This document shows, piece by piece, positions 27,379-35,153 of a DNA stretch of 64,000 nucleotides. A model generated the notes under the pieces. That model worked only from the letters and a program-made list of their open reading frames with translations, searched no databases and was not told the DNA's origin. The position numbers and the translations under genes were made by a program. Position 1 is the stretch's first letter; each line of letters opens with the position of its first letter. This DNA comes from HGM04593 sp045636125 (GTDB lineage: Bacteria > Bacteroidota > Bacteroidia > Bacteroidales > Bacteroidaceae), in NCBI GenBank assembly GCA_045636125.1, contig JAZTWX010000016.1:1-64000 (forward strand). The letters are read 5' to 3'.

Positions 27379-27706
27379 CGTGTTGTTGCTGCTGTCGGCT
27401 TGCGCGGCAATAGAGAATGCTGCAGTGGAACACCGTTCGGTGAACAGCCGTGTGAAGAGTGTTCTGCGCGACAGCATTTTTGTGCACGACAGTATTTTTG
27501 TTGAAAAGAAGGCCGACACCATTATACGTGAGCGCGTGCGTACTCTCTATCGTGAACGGGTGCGGGTCGATACTTTTCTGCTACGTGACACGCTTGTGAC
27601 TGAGCGTGTGGAGACGGTGGAAAAAGTTGTGCGCCGCCCCTTCTCTTTTTGGTGGTTGTTGCTTGTTGCAGCTCTTCTCCTTCTTGTGCGACGGGGTGGG
27701 TTATAA
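27347..27706 (+). CDS. Probable unimolecular spanin (u-spanin)
   Basis: Spanins fuse inner and outer membranes at the end of lysis. The 119-residue product begins with a lipoprotein signal ending LLLLSAC (lipobox Cys19) and ends in a membrane helix WWLLLVAALLLLV at about residues 102-114. A charged, coiled-coil-like linker (IIRERVRTLYRERVRVDTF) joins them. An outer-membrane lipid anchor plus a C-terminal inner-membrane anchor in one chain is the pattern of the T1 gp11 type. The gene starts at ATG 27347 inside the end of the holin gene. Confidence 0.75.
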   Translation: MRVARVVALFSVLLLLSACAAIENAAVEHRSVNSRVKSVLRDSIFVHDSIFVEKKADTIIRERVRTLYRERVRVDTFLLRDTLVTERVETVEKVVRRPFSFWWLLLVAALLLLVRRGGL

Positions 27707-27728
27707 CAGGTGAAATAAAGTATTTATT

Positions 27729-30584
27729 ATGCAGAAAAATTTTTCATTCAAAGGTTTGACAAGGAGCGGCGACAACCTGTCGGCTGCCGATGGCGAGTGT
27801 ATGGAACTTGTCAATTTAAGGGTGGCCGACGGGTGTTTGTCGCCTATCCCTGTTCAGTTCGCCGAGACGTCGCTCGCTGCCGGTTATTCCGATATATTTT
27901 GGCACGTGGGGCCCGAAAAACTGTTGTGTATAACAAACGACGGGAAGGGTGCTGTGCACATATACGACAAGGATTATTCTCTTGTGAAGAACAGCTCAAA
28001 CGGCAGTGCCGAACTCTACCCGCAGTTGTCGGGTGTGAAAAAGATAGAGTTTATAGGCAATATCGCAGCCTGTATCACTGCCGAAACTATCTATTACTTG
28101 ATATTCGATTCGTCGAGGTACCGCTTACTTGGCGAAAGGCCCCCGATGCCGGAATTTTCGATAACATATGAGTCGAAGGTACACTCCATTGTGTCGGACG
28201 AGGAGTACTCCCTGACTGTTTCATTGGGCGAGAGCAACAGTGGCGAGATTGGGTGGGGCGAAGCCTCCAAAGGTTATTTCGACCAATGTGTCGACTATCT
28301 TCACAGTAACGGGTATTATATCGACAGGACATTGTTCAGATACGCGTTGCGCCTGTTCGATGGCAGTTACATTTGCCACTCTCCAATAATGTGCGTTACC
28401 GACAACAAAACTATGAGCGGGCTGGGGCGCGACGGCAGCAATTTTGCCTACGAGGCAGTGAGCAGCGGTGCAGGTGTTTCGAGCAGCAAATACAAGGTGA
28501 GCGTTCAGGGTTTCTTGCCCTCTTTCACATTCAGAAAAGTGGATCTTGGTGTGTGGAAGAATATTATTGTAGGTATTGATGTTTTTACAACCGGTTCCAT
28601 ATGTGGGCACAAGGTTTCCAATGCCGGCAAGACATCTCGCGGAGTTGACACCACAGGTGTGGAACGCTATGTGAAGAAGAGTGCAAAAGAGATTATGAAC
28701 GAGGTGAGCAGTGCTTCGCTCTTTTATCGTATTGCCGAATTCGATATAAACGGAAAGCTTGTCGATTCGCTAAAGAATGTCTCCTTGTCGAGCATAGCCC
28801 TGTCGCCTGCTCTTGGTGACGATGCGGGTTCGCTTATGATGCGTGGCGCAAATTACAGTTATGTCTTTAACAGCAGGTTGCACCTTGCCGGTGTAAACGA
28901 GACCTTCTTCAAGGGATACGAAGGGAGTTTCTTCCTTGTTCCCGGTATGGTTGAAGACAAGGCCGAATATGCACTCGTTGCAACCACATTGCGCACCGAC
29001 AAAGGCGAGGTGGTTGTCAAGAGGGAGTATAGCAGGACTTTCCTTCTTTCGGCCGACGATGATGGCCGTTATCTTACGCCCTACATTATGTACCCCGACT
29101 CGCGTGCCGTGGAGATGTTGTTCGTTATACAGGTGGGCAACGATATCTACCGAAAAGCATTTGCTCTGAAACAGCATCCCGGGCTCAATATTGCCACGTA
29201 CATAAACGCTTACGGCAGCGGAGCTACGGTGCGCATTGAGGGTGCGTTGAGCAATGGAACGGAGCCGACGGTCTATTCTGCTGAAAACGTGAAGTACTAT
29301 TTCTCTTCCGTTCCCGGGCGTTATACTATTGTTTACAAAGGTGGCAAGGGGTGGTATTTTGGCGATGTTGAATTCAAGCTCACCGAGGGCCCCGATGGAA
29401 CGGGTTATCACCACCTTATCAATAGCTTGAACCCCGCCGACGGCGACACGGTTACAATTGTCATTGAAGCCGGGGATGCGACAGAAGATATTGTGGATAT
29501 TTCAAATATTGCGCTTGACGATTCTTGGGAGAAGCTCACGGAAAGAGAGACTGTGGAGGAGCGTAATGTGTGCGAGCGACGCGGTAATGTGCTGCGTGTG
29601 TCGGCTGTCGATTTGCCGTTTAATTTCCCGGCAAAGAACACTTACACTCCCTCGCAAGAGGATATTGTGGCTGTGTGCAGCAACACAATGGCGCTTTCGC
29701 ATGGGCAGTTCGGCCAGCACCCGCTGTTGCTCTTCTGTAAGGATGGTATTTGGGCCTTGTCGAGTGACGCGTCGGGCAGTGTAACATATTCGGCTGCGCA
29801 CCCTCTCTCGCGCGAAACTTGCTTGAACGCAAGGGCTGTGTGTGCGGTGGACGCCGGTGTCGCTTTTGTGGGGCATCGCGGGCTTATGCTCCTGCGTGGC
29901 AGCTCTTTGCAGGAACTCTCGTTGCCTCTCGACTCTCCCTCGCACTTGATGCAAAGCCTCAAGGATGAGAAGATTTTTTGCAAAATTGCAAAAATATCGG
30001 GCGTGGAGTTGTCGCCTTGCGATGCAAGTTTCAAGGAGTACGCAGCCGGGGCAGTAGTGGGCTATATGGCCGATGAAAATGAAATTTGCGTGTCGAACAG
30101 CTCCTATGGCTATTCGTTCATCTATTCGCTCGCGCAGCGTACGTGGACAAAAATGAACCATAGCTTTCTCTCTTTCACCAACCGTTATCCCCACCTGCTT
30201 GCGCTCTCCCTTACCGGTGTTGTGGTGTTGCACCGCGACTATGCTTCGCCCGCAGTGCCCGTGCTGCTAATTACCCGCCCGCAATTGTGGGGCGGCAAAT
30301 TGCCGAAGAGAATTCTGCAGTTTATGTTGCACGCGGCAGTGAAGGTGCCCGACGGGGGAAAGGGACTGGGCTGTTACATACTTTGCAGCAACGACGGCGT
30401 ACACTTCAAACTACTTGGCGGGTGCGAGCGTGTGAGGGATTTCAACGATATTGTGTTACCTTTTTTACCCACACAGGCATATAAATATTTTGTGGTGGCT
30501 CTTTCGGGAACCGTTTCGGCCGACAGCCGTATAGTGGGAGCGGAATTGTCGATGGTTACCTCGTGGGAAAATCGTTTACGTTAA
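27729..30584 (+). CDS. Large phage tail-hub/stabilisation protein, beta-rich
   Basis: The 951-residue protein begins MQKNFSFKGLTRSGDNLSA. Like P22 gp10-type stabilisation proteins, it opens with a short strand motif and a list of beta-propeller-like repeats: IYDKDYSLVKN, YYLIFDSSRYRLLG, and ISVSNSSYGYSFIYSLAQRTW-like segments near residue 790. No signal peptide is seen. It is the largest gene of the capsid operon and probably forms the lower tail or plug. No tail-spike or fibre gene follows. Exact homology is uncertain. Confidence 0.68.
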   Translation: MQKNFSFKGLTRSGDNLSAADGECMELVNLRVADGCLSPIPVQFAETSLAAGYSDIFWHVGPEKLLCITNDGKGAVHIYDKDYSLVKNSSNGSAELYPQLSGVKKIEFIGNIAACITAETIYYLIFDSSRYRLLGERPPMPEFSITYESKVHSIVSDEEYSLTVSLGESNSGEIGWGEASKGYFDQCVDYLHSNGYYIDRTLFRYALRLFDGSYICHSPIMCVTDNKTMSGLGRDGSNFAYEAVSSGAGVSSSKYKVSVQGFLPSFTFRKVDLGVWKNIIVGIDVFTTGSICGHKVSNAGKTSRGVDTTGVERYVKKSAKEIMNEVSSASLFYRIAEFDINGKLVDSLKNVSLSSIALSPALGDDAGSLMMRGANYSYVFNSRLHLAGVNETFFKGYEGSFFLVPGMVEDKAEYALVATTLRTDKGEVVVKREYSRTFLLSADDDGRYLTPYIMYPDSRAVEMLFVIQVGNDIYRKAFALKQHPGLNIATYINAYGSGATVRIEGALSNGTEPTVYSAENVKYYFSSVPGRYTIVYKGGKGWYFGDVEFKLTEGPDGTGYHHLINSLNPADGDTVTIVIEAGDATEDIVDISNIALDDSWEKLTERETVEERNVCERRGNVLRVSAVDLPFNFPAKNTYTPSQEDIVAVCSNTMALSHGQFGQHPLLLFCKDGIWALSSDASGSVTYSAAHPLSRETCLNARAVCAVDAGVAFVGHRGLMLLRGSSLQELSLPLDSPSHLMQSLKDEKIFCKIAKISGVELSPCDASFKEYAAGAVVGYMADENEICVSNSSYGYSFIYSLAQRTWTKMNHSFLSFTNRYPHLLALSLTGVVVLHRDYASPAVPVLLITRPQLWGGKLPKRILQFMLHAAVKVPDGGKGLGCYILCSNDGVHFKLLGGCERVRDFNDIVLPFLPTQAYKYFVVALSGTVSADSRIVGAELSMVTSWENRLR

Positions 30585-30590
30585 TTATTT

Positions 30591-31010
30591 ATGGAAGAGA
30601 TTATAATTGAAAAACAGGAAATAGTAGATAAACTGCACAAGTTGTCGGCTCACATTGGAATGAAAGTTTCGGCTCCCGAAATGCTTGCATCCACTGCCGA
30701 CGATGAGGCTAAAATAGATATAATGTTCGATGCTGCAACGGTTGAATTGTTGAACGTTCTCCTGCCATACGCATCGGTTCTTAAGAGTGGTGGCAGAGTG
30801 GTGTACTCGCTCGATATGCCGGTAAATTGGAAACGTGCGCAGCTGCCCGCTCTGCAAGGCTTCTGCAACGATTTTCTCTTGCACTCGTTGCTAGCCCGCT
30901 GGTTCGATTTCTTGAAAAATGACAGCGCCGGGCTCTACCGTGCATTGAACAAAGAAAATGCTGCGGCAATCATCCACCTGTTGCAGTTGCGTGAGAAACC
31001 GGCACGATGA
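30591..31010 (+). CDS. Phage-block protein, member of a three-copy family (copy 3)
   Basis: The 139-residue product ends the capsid operon. It shares with the genes at 21329 and 21813 a helical N-terminus (IVDKLHKLSAHIGMKVSA), a helix VELLNVLLPYA, strands (RVVYSLDMPVNW), and the helix NDFLLHSLLARWFDFLKN. Copy 3 is on the opposite strand and 8 kb from the others, so the family was probably duplicated before the present layout. Role unknown. Confidence 0.72.
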   Translation: MEEIIIEKQEIVDKLHKLSAHIGMKVSAPEMLASTADDEAKIDIMFDAATVELLNVLLPYASVLKSGGRVVYSLDMPVNWKRAQLPALQGFCNDFLLHSLLARWFDFLKNDSAGLYRALNKENAAAIIHLLQLREKPAR

Positions 31011-31019
31011 GGTGTCGCT

Positions 31020-31062
31020 ATAAACAAGAAAGAAGTAAAGCCGGCGGCTTTACTTCTTTTTT
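31020..31062. terminator. Bidirectional terminator at the end of the capsid operon
   Basis: AAGAAGTAAAGCC and its reverse complement GGCTTTACTTCTT are separated by three bases, with A before and T after. It separates the plus-strand capsid operon from two minus-strand genes. The 12 bases ATAAACAAGAAA at 31020-31031 also occur at 19267-19278. Confidence 0.8.
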
Positions 31063-31079
31063 GTTTCTGTTTCTAGCTT

Positions 31080-31292
31080 TCAGTTCCTTGTTGACTCCCG
31101 CTCGAAGTAACGGTTGTTCTCCCTTATGATTCTTTTTTCGTTACGCTCGATATATATGCTGCACGCGGCAAATATTATGAACGCGGTAACGAATAGTATG
31201 CTCGGCAGTGTCTTTTCCAGCATATTGTCGGCACAGCCCACTATGAGCGCAAGGCTCACAAGTTGTATTGTCATAAGTGTTGTTGCTCTCAT
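31080..31292 (-). CDS. Small membrane protein
   Basis: The 70-residue product has two hydrophobic segments (TLMTIQLVSLALIVGCA and ILFVTAFIIFAACSIYI) and a charged tail rich in Arg, Glu and Asn. It may be cotranscribed with the gene at 31687-31313, 20 bases upstream. In a phage setting it could be a second holin or an exclusion protein, but nothing supports a choice. Confidence 0.5.
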   Translation of the reverse strand: MRATTLMTIQLVSLALIVGCADNMLEKTLPSILFVTAFIIFAACSIYIERNEKRIIRENNRYFERESTRN

Positions 31293-31312
31293 TGTAATTT
31301 CCTTTTTTTATG

Positions 31313-31687
31313 TTATTTGTTGAATTTCCAGTAAATTATCTTCTCTTCTCCGTCGCACTCTTTTGTACAGAGCGTCGCTCTTGCAATCTCTTTCCTTTTT
31401 CGGCTTAAAATAGCTTCGCCTATAGCTGTTTTTGCAGCATCTTTTGGCTTTTCGGTAATTTTTAGCTCAAAATGGCAATGGTGCAACTGCATTTTCCTGT
31501 TGGCAAGAAAGGTTTTCACAAACTCCTCGTTGCTGTACTCCCTGTAAACAATATACCTTTCGGTGAGGTTGCTTTTCCACTCGTCTTTCTTCTTTAATAA
31601 GTGCAAAAGATGGTTTACAAAGCGTTTCAAATACCCGATAATTCTGCCGATTAATGGTTCTCCCCTGCTAATTTCTCTACTTTCCAT
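31313..31687 (-). CDS. Small basic protein divergent from the repressor
   Basis: The 124-residue protein is rich in Lys, Arg and Glu (MESREISRGEPLIGRIIGYL at the start). It has no recognised domain. The gene is divergent from the repressor gene with operator-like repeats between them, the place of cro or an early gene in temperate phages, but no helix-turn-helix is obvious. A minus-strand promoter lies at 31831-31824. Confidence 0.5.
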   Translation of the reverse strand: MESREISRGEPLIGRIIGYLKRFVNHLLHLLKKKDEWKSNLTERYIVYREYSNEEFVKTFLANRKMQLHHCHFELKITEKPKDAAKTAIGEAILSRKRKEIARATLCTKECDGEEKIIYWKFNK

Positions 31688-31754
31688 CTTATTTTCCCCG
31701 TTTTTCTTTTGTGTTTTATTCTATTTTTGTATGTTTGTATCTCAAAAGCGGTGT

Positions 31755-31770
31755 TAGCCTGTTTTTGCTT
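31755..31770. promoter_or_regulatory. Operator-like repeat TAGC-N8-GCTT (site E)
   Basis: Sequence TAGCCTGTTTTTGCTT. It matches the inverted complement of site C (31871-31886) at most positions: TTAGCC..TTTTTGCT in both. It is the site nearest the minus-strand gene at 31687. Confidence 0.4.
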
Positions 31771-31807
31771 CTTTAGCTCCATTTTTTTTTGGTTAATGTG
31801 TTTGTGT

Positions 31808-31823
31808 TAGCCGTTATCGGCTG
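31808..31823. promoter_or_regulatory. Operator-like inverted repeat (site B)
   Basis: TAGCCGTTATCGGCTG contains the perfect inverted repeat AGCCG-TTAT-CGGCT. It is directly next to the minus-strand -7 box at 31824-31831. Confidence 0.5.
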
Positions 31824-31831
31824 CAAATATA
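31824..31831 (-). promoter_or_regulatory. -7 box for the minus-strand genes opposite the repressor
   Basis: On the minus strand the sequence is TATATTTG, a match to TAnnTTTG, 137 bases upstream of the 31687 start. Site B touches it on the downstream side. No clear -33 element is seen. Confidence 0.4.
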
Positions 31832-31866
31832 GTGATATAAAAGAAATAAAGGTTGCGAAATTGAAT

Positions 31867-31890
31867 AAATTAGCAAAAAACGGCTAATTT
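31867..31890. promoter_or_regulatory. Operator-like inverted repeat (site C)
   Basis: Arms AAATTAGC and GCTAATTT (8 bases each, perfect) are separated by 8 bases. The inner TAGC-N8-GCTA is identical in form to site A at 22787. It lies 67 bases upstream of the repressor start codon. Confidence 0.6.
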
Positions 31891-31956
31891 GTAATTAATC
31901 TAAACAAAGGTGTCCGTTGCAAGGTGTTTTATTTTGCAGGGATTCAATGAATTCGT

Positions 31957-32589
31957 ATGGAACGTACAATCAAAGAGAGAATATTGAGTGTTTTCAAGTA
32001 TAAGAAAATTAATGTAAACAGGGCCAGCAAGATTTTGGGTATCCCGCAAAGAACGTTGAACCGTCAGGTGAACGAGGATGGCAAGGTGGGGATGGAACTT
32101 GTCTATTCGCTGTTGAGCACTTTCCCCGATGTCTCACCCGGTTGGTTGCTTATGGGGCAGGGCGATATGTTGCTGGACGACGACGATACGCCCACATTGT
32201 GCGAGGCTGCTCCTTTTTATAATAACCTCCCCGTTTCGGCGGGTTTGCGCGATGTGTTCGACCCGGCAAACGAAAAGCCCACCGGTTATATATCGGTGCC
32301 CAATTGGTCGGCTCAGTTCTATTTTCCCGTGTCGGGAACATCAATGGAGCCCGAAATTCATTCGGGAGATATTGTGGGCGTGAACAAGGTGGAGTCGTTG
32401 CGCGAAATTGACCCCGACAAGATTTATATGATTGTGACAAACGAGTCGCGTATGATAAAGCGTTGTCACTCCGACGAGAATGACGATTCTGTTATGTGGT
32501 GCGTGTCGCCCAACTATCCGCCGTTCAAAATAAAGAAGAACGATATTTGTGCGATGTTCCACGTTGTCAATAGAATAGAACGGCTTTAG
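31957..32589 (+). CDS. LexA/CI-like repressor with self-cleaving S24 domain
   Basis: The 210-residue protein has an N-terminal helix-turn-helix (INVNRASKILGIPQRTLNRQ, residues 19-38) and a C-terminal S24 peptidase domain. The catalytic pair is probably Ser129 (SGTSMEP) and Lys168 (RMIKR). An Ala95-Gly96 bond in LPVSAGLRD is placed like the LexA/CI cleavage site. Such repressors cut themselves when RecA is activated by DNA damage. The gene stands beside four candidate operators and probably controls both phage blocks. That control is inference. Confidence 0.9.
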   Translation: MERTIKERILSVFKYKKINVNRASKILGIPQRTLNRQVNEDGKVGMELVYSLLSTFPDVSPGWLLMGQGDMLLDDDDTPTLCEAAPFYNNLPVSAGLRDVFDPANEKPTGYISVPNWSAQFYFPVSGTSMEPEIHSGDIVGVNKVESLREIDPDKIYMIVTNESRMIKRCHSDENDDSVMWCVSPNYPPFKIKKNDICAMFHVVNRIERL

Positions 32590-32709
32590 TTCTCTTCGCG
32601 CTCTTGTTACATATTGCGCTTGCTTTCAAAGTTCTTGTTTGTGCTTTACGAGCGCAGTTTGAAATGTGCACGAACCATTAATTTTGCATTTTATTAAATC
32701 TCAATCTAT

Positions 32710-32740
32710 GATGGTGGCTTTTGTAGCCACCATCTTTTTC
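32710..32740 (+). terminator. Terminator after the repressor gene
   Basis: Perfect 10-base arms GATGGTGGCT and AGCCACCATC with a 5-base loop, followed by TTTTTC. It closes phage block 1 on the plus strand. Confidence 0.82.
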
Positions 32741-32815
32741 TTTGCCATATGTGTCCTTTTTGACGATGTCAGAACACTGTGGCGACAATTTATTAGGATT
32801 TTTCAAAATATTTAC

Positions 32816-32823
32816 TATCTTTG
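32816..32823 (+). promoter_or_regulatory. -7 box of the F-type ATP synthase operon
   Basis: TATCTTTG, a perfect TAnnTTTG match, about 145 bases before the beta subunit start. The -33 element is not clear. Confidence 0.5.
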
Positions 32824-32968
32824 CATAATTGCGAAGGTTTTGCCCTGCTCGCTGCAATGTGTAAAAGCGGACTTTGTTGTGGTCGGCATCATTGCGCAAA
32901 GGCAATGCAACATTGCAAAATGTTTATTTGTTATACCGATATTAATTAATTGACATAATATAGTATTT

Positions 32969-34492
32969 ATGCCAGAAACTACCGGATATATAGCTCAGGT
33001 TATTGGAGCTGTTGTAGATATTACTTTTGTTGTAAAGGATGCTTCGGGAAAAACCGTTCTTCCGGCAATTCACGAGGCGCTCACGGTTACTTGCCGCGAC
33101 GGCAGGGAGCTTGTTCTTGAGGTGCAGCAGCACATTGGCGACGACACAGTGCGTGCTGTTGCTATGGACCGCACATCGGGTCTTTCGCGCAATATGCCGG
33201 TGAAGGCAACCGGCTCGCCCATAACAATGCCCATAGGTGAGCAGATAAAAGGACGTATGATGAACGTGGTGGGCGCGTCGATTGACGGAATGAAGGAGCT
33301 CGATAAAAATGGGGCTTATCCCATCCATCGCGAACCCCCTAAATTTGACGAGCTTTCAACTGTGCAAGAGGTTCTCTACACCGGTATTAAGGTAATTGAC
33401 CTGCTCGAACCTTACTGCAAAGGAGGAAAAATTGGGCTCTTCGGTGGTGCGGGAGTGGGCAAGACCGTGCTCATTATGGAGCTTATAAACAACATTGCCA
33501 AGGGACACGACGGCTACTCGGTTTTTGCCGGAGTGGGCGAGCGCACCCGCGAGGGTAACGACCTCCTGCGTGAGATGATAGAGTCGAACGTGGTGCGTTA
33601 CGGCGATGAGTTCAAGAAAGCAATGGAGAAAGGCGAGTGGGACTTGTCGAAGATAGATTATAACGAGGTTGCAAAGTCGCAGGCTACGCTTGTGTATGGA
33701 CAGATGAACGAACCTCCCGGAGCGCGAGCTTCAGTGGCTCTTTCGGGCCTCACGGTGGCCGAGTCGTTCCGCGATGCAGGTGCAGCCGACGGCAAGAGCA
33801 ACGATATTCTTTTCTTCATTGATAATATTTTCCGTTTCACACAGGCAGGTTCCGAGGTTTCGGCTCTGCTTGGTCGTATGCCCGGCTCGGTAGGTTACCA
33901 GCCCACGCTTGCCAGTGAAATGGGTGCAATGCAGGAACGAATAGCATCGACCATCCACGGCTCAATCACGTCGGTGCAGGCTGTGTATGTCCCCGCCGAC
34001 GACCTTACCGACCCTGCGCCTGCAACCACCTTTACCCACCTCGATGCAACCACCGTGCTCAGCCGCAAGATTGCCGAGCTTGGAATATACCCTGCGGTGG
34101 ACCCGCTCGATTCAACCTCGCGCATTCTCGATGCAAACATCGTGGGTGCCGACCATTATGAAACAGCGCAGCGCGTGAAACAGATACTGCAGCGCAACAA
34201 GGAGTTGCAGGACATTATCTCCATCCTTGGTATGGAGGAGCTTTCCGACGAGGACAAGGTTACCGTTAACCGAGCCCGCCGCGTGCAGCGTTTCCTCTCG
34301 CAGCCCTTCACTGTTGCCGAACAGTTTACCGGTGTCAAGGGTGTGATGGTGTCGATAGAGGATACCATCAAGGGCTTCAATATGATTCTCAATGGCGATG
34401 TTGATTATCTCCCCGAACAGGCGTTCCTTAACGTGGGTACAATTGAAGAGGCTATTGAGAAGGGCGAAAAGATGCTTCAACAAATAAAGTAA
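32969..34492 (+). CDS. atpD: ATP synthase F1 beta subunit
   Basis: The beta subunit carries the catalytic sites of the F1 head. The P-loop GGAGVGKT is at residues 159-166, followed by GERTREGNDL and FRFTQAGSEVSALLGRMPS-like segments; the ALSGLTVAE motif is also present. The 507-residue length is normal. It leads the operon, as in other Bacteroidetes where beta and epsilon come first, and epsilon follows after 9 bases. Confidence 0.97.
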   Translation: MPETTGYIAQVIGAVVDITFVVKDASGKTVLPAIHEALTVTCRDGRELVLEVQQHIGDDTVRAVAMDRTSGLSRNMPVKATGSPITMPIGEQIKGRMMNVVGASIDGMKELDKNGAYPIHREPPKFDELSTVQEVLYTGIKVIDLLEPYCKGGKIGLFGGAGVGKTVLIMELINNIAKGHDGYSVFAGVGERTREGNDLLREMIESNVVRYGDEFKKAMEKGEWDLSKIDYNEVAKSQATLVYGQMNEPPGARASVALSGLTVAESFRDAGAADGKSNDILFFIDNIFRFTQAGSEVSALLGRMPGSVGYQPTLASEMGAMQERIASTIHGSITSVQAVYVPADDLTDPAPATTFTHLDATTVLSRKIAELGIYPAVDPLDSTSRILDANIVGADHYETAQRVKQILQRNKELQDIISILGMEELSDEDKVTVNRARRVQRFLSQPFTVAEQFTGVKGVMVSIEDTIKGFNMILNGDVDYLPEQAFLNVGTIEEAIEKGEKMLQQIK

Positions 34493-34501
34493 CACCCCGC
34501 A

Positions 34502-34756
34502 ATGAACAAACTGACGTTAGAACTCAATATTCTCTCTCCCGAAAAGACAATCTTCCACGGCGAGGTTACAAAGGTTGCGCTCCCCGGCACAGCCGCGCCT
34601 TTCACGGTGCTGCGCAACCACGCTCCGCTGGTGTCGTCGCTGCAAAAGGGGTTCATTCGCTGGCAGGCCGGCGCTCCCGGCGAAATTGCCATTAAGGATG
34701 GTTTTGTGGAGGTAAAGAACAACGTTGTTACCGCTTGTGTGGAATTAGAGCAATAG
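34502..34756 (+). CDS. atpC: ATP synthase epsilon subunit, short form
   Basis: The 84-residue protein (LELNILSPEKTIFHGEVTKV) has the N-terminal beta-sandwich of epsilon, including NHAPLVS. It lacks the C-terminal helical pair that in E. coli inhibits ATP hydrolysis. Short epsilon subunits are typical of Bacteroidetes, so this is not a truncation. It follows beta directly. Confidence 0.9.
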   Translation: MNKLTLELNILSPEKTIFHGEVTKVALPGTAAPFTVLRNHAPLVSSLQKGFIRWQAGAPGEIAIKDGFVEVKNNVVTACVELEQ

Positions 34757-34761
34757 ATTTT

Positions 34762-35145
34762 ATGACAATAACAAAAACACGCACACTCCTGTACCTCACC
34801 GCGTCGTTGTTTTTTATAGCTGCGGCTGTGGAGCTTGTCTTTGAGCTGTTTCTCCCTGAATGCAGGTTCAAGGGTTACTGGGGCGTGCCTGTCTTCTTTT
34901 GGATATTCTATGCCTGTGCGTTGCTTGCAATGCCGCGCAAAATGAATAATATGGATTTTGTGAAATTCAACCTTGGCATCAAGGCGGTGAAAATGTTCAC
35001 CTCGCTCTGCTTTGCCACTGTTGCCGCGTTCTTTATGCGTGAACACACTGTTGCCATATTGTTCAATTTCATTGTTTATTACCTGCTCCTCCTGGTGCCC
35101 GAGTGTTTGTATTTCATATATGTGAAAAAACATATTAACCGATAA
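34762..35145 (+). CDS. Putative AtpI-like membrane protein of the ATP synthase operon
   Basis: The 127-residue protein has four hydrophobic segments (LLYLTASLFFIAAAVELVF, VPVFFWIFYACALLAMP, FTSLCFATVAAFFM and FIVYYLLLLVPECLYFIYV). A small membrane protein between epsilon and the a subunit is usual in Bacteroidetes and is often named AtpI by position. In other bacteria AtpI helps assemble the c ring. I chose ATG 34762, just after the epsilon stop. Confidence 0.7.
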   Translation: MTITKTRTLLYLTASLFFIAAAVELVFELFLPECRFKGYWGVPVFFWIFYACALLAMPRKMNNMDFVKFNLGIKAVKMFTSLCFATVAAFFMREHTVAILFNFIVYYLLLLVPECLYFIYVKKHINR

Positions 35146-35153
35146 CTTGCCCG

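Larger units (their letters stand above)
32590..32968. other. Intergenic region between repressor and F-type ATPase operon
   Basis: It contains a terminator at 32710-32740 and the promoter box at 32816-32823. No coding frame with recognisable features is seen. The region marks the boundary between phage block 1 and host genes. Confidence 0.5.

Noticed and set aside
19267..31031. 12-base direct repeat ATAAACAAGAAA as phage attachment sites
   Set aside because: Both copies are arms of terminator hairpins, the repeat is short, it flanks only block 1 and no integrase is seen, so it is weak as an att pair.
32710..32734. Inverted repeat GATGGTGGCT / AGCCACCATC as a further operator
   Set aside because: It lacks the TAGC-N8-GCTA spacing and is followed by a T-run, so it is better read as a terminator.
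34502..34756. Truncated epsilon subunit as a pseudogene
   Set aside because: Short epsilon subunits without the C-terminal helices are normal in Bacteroidetes ATP synthase operons.
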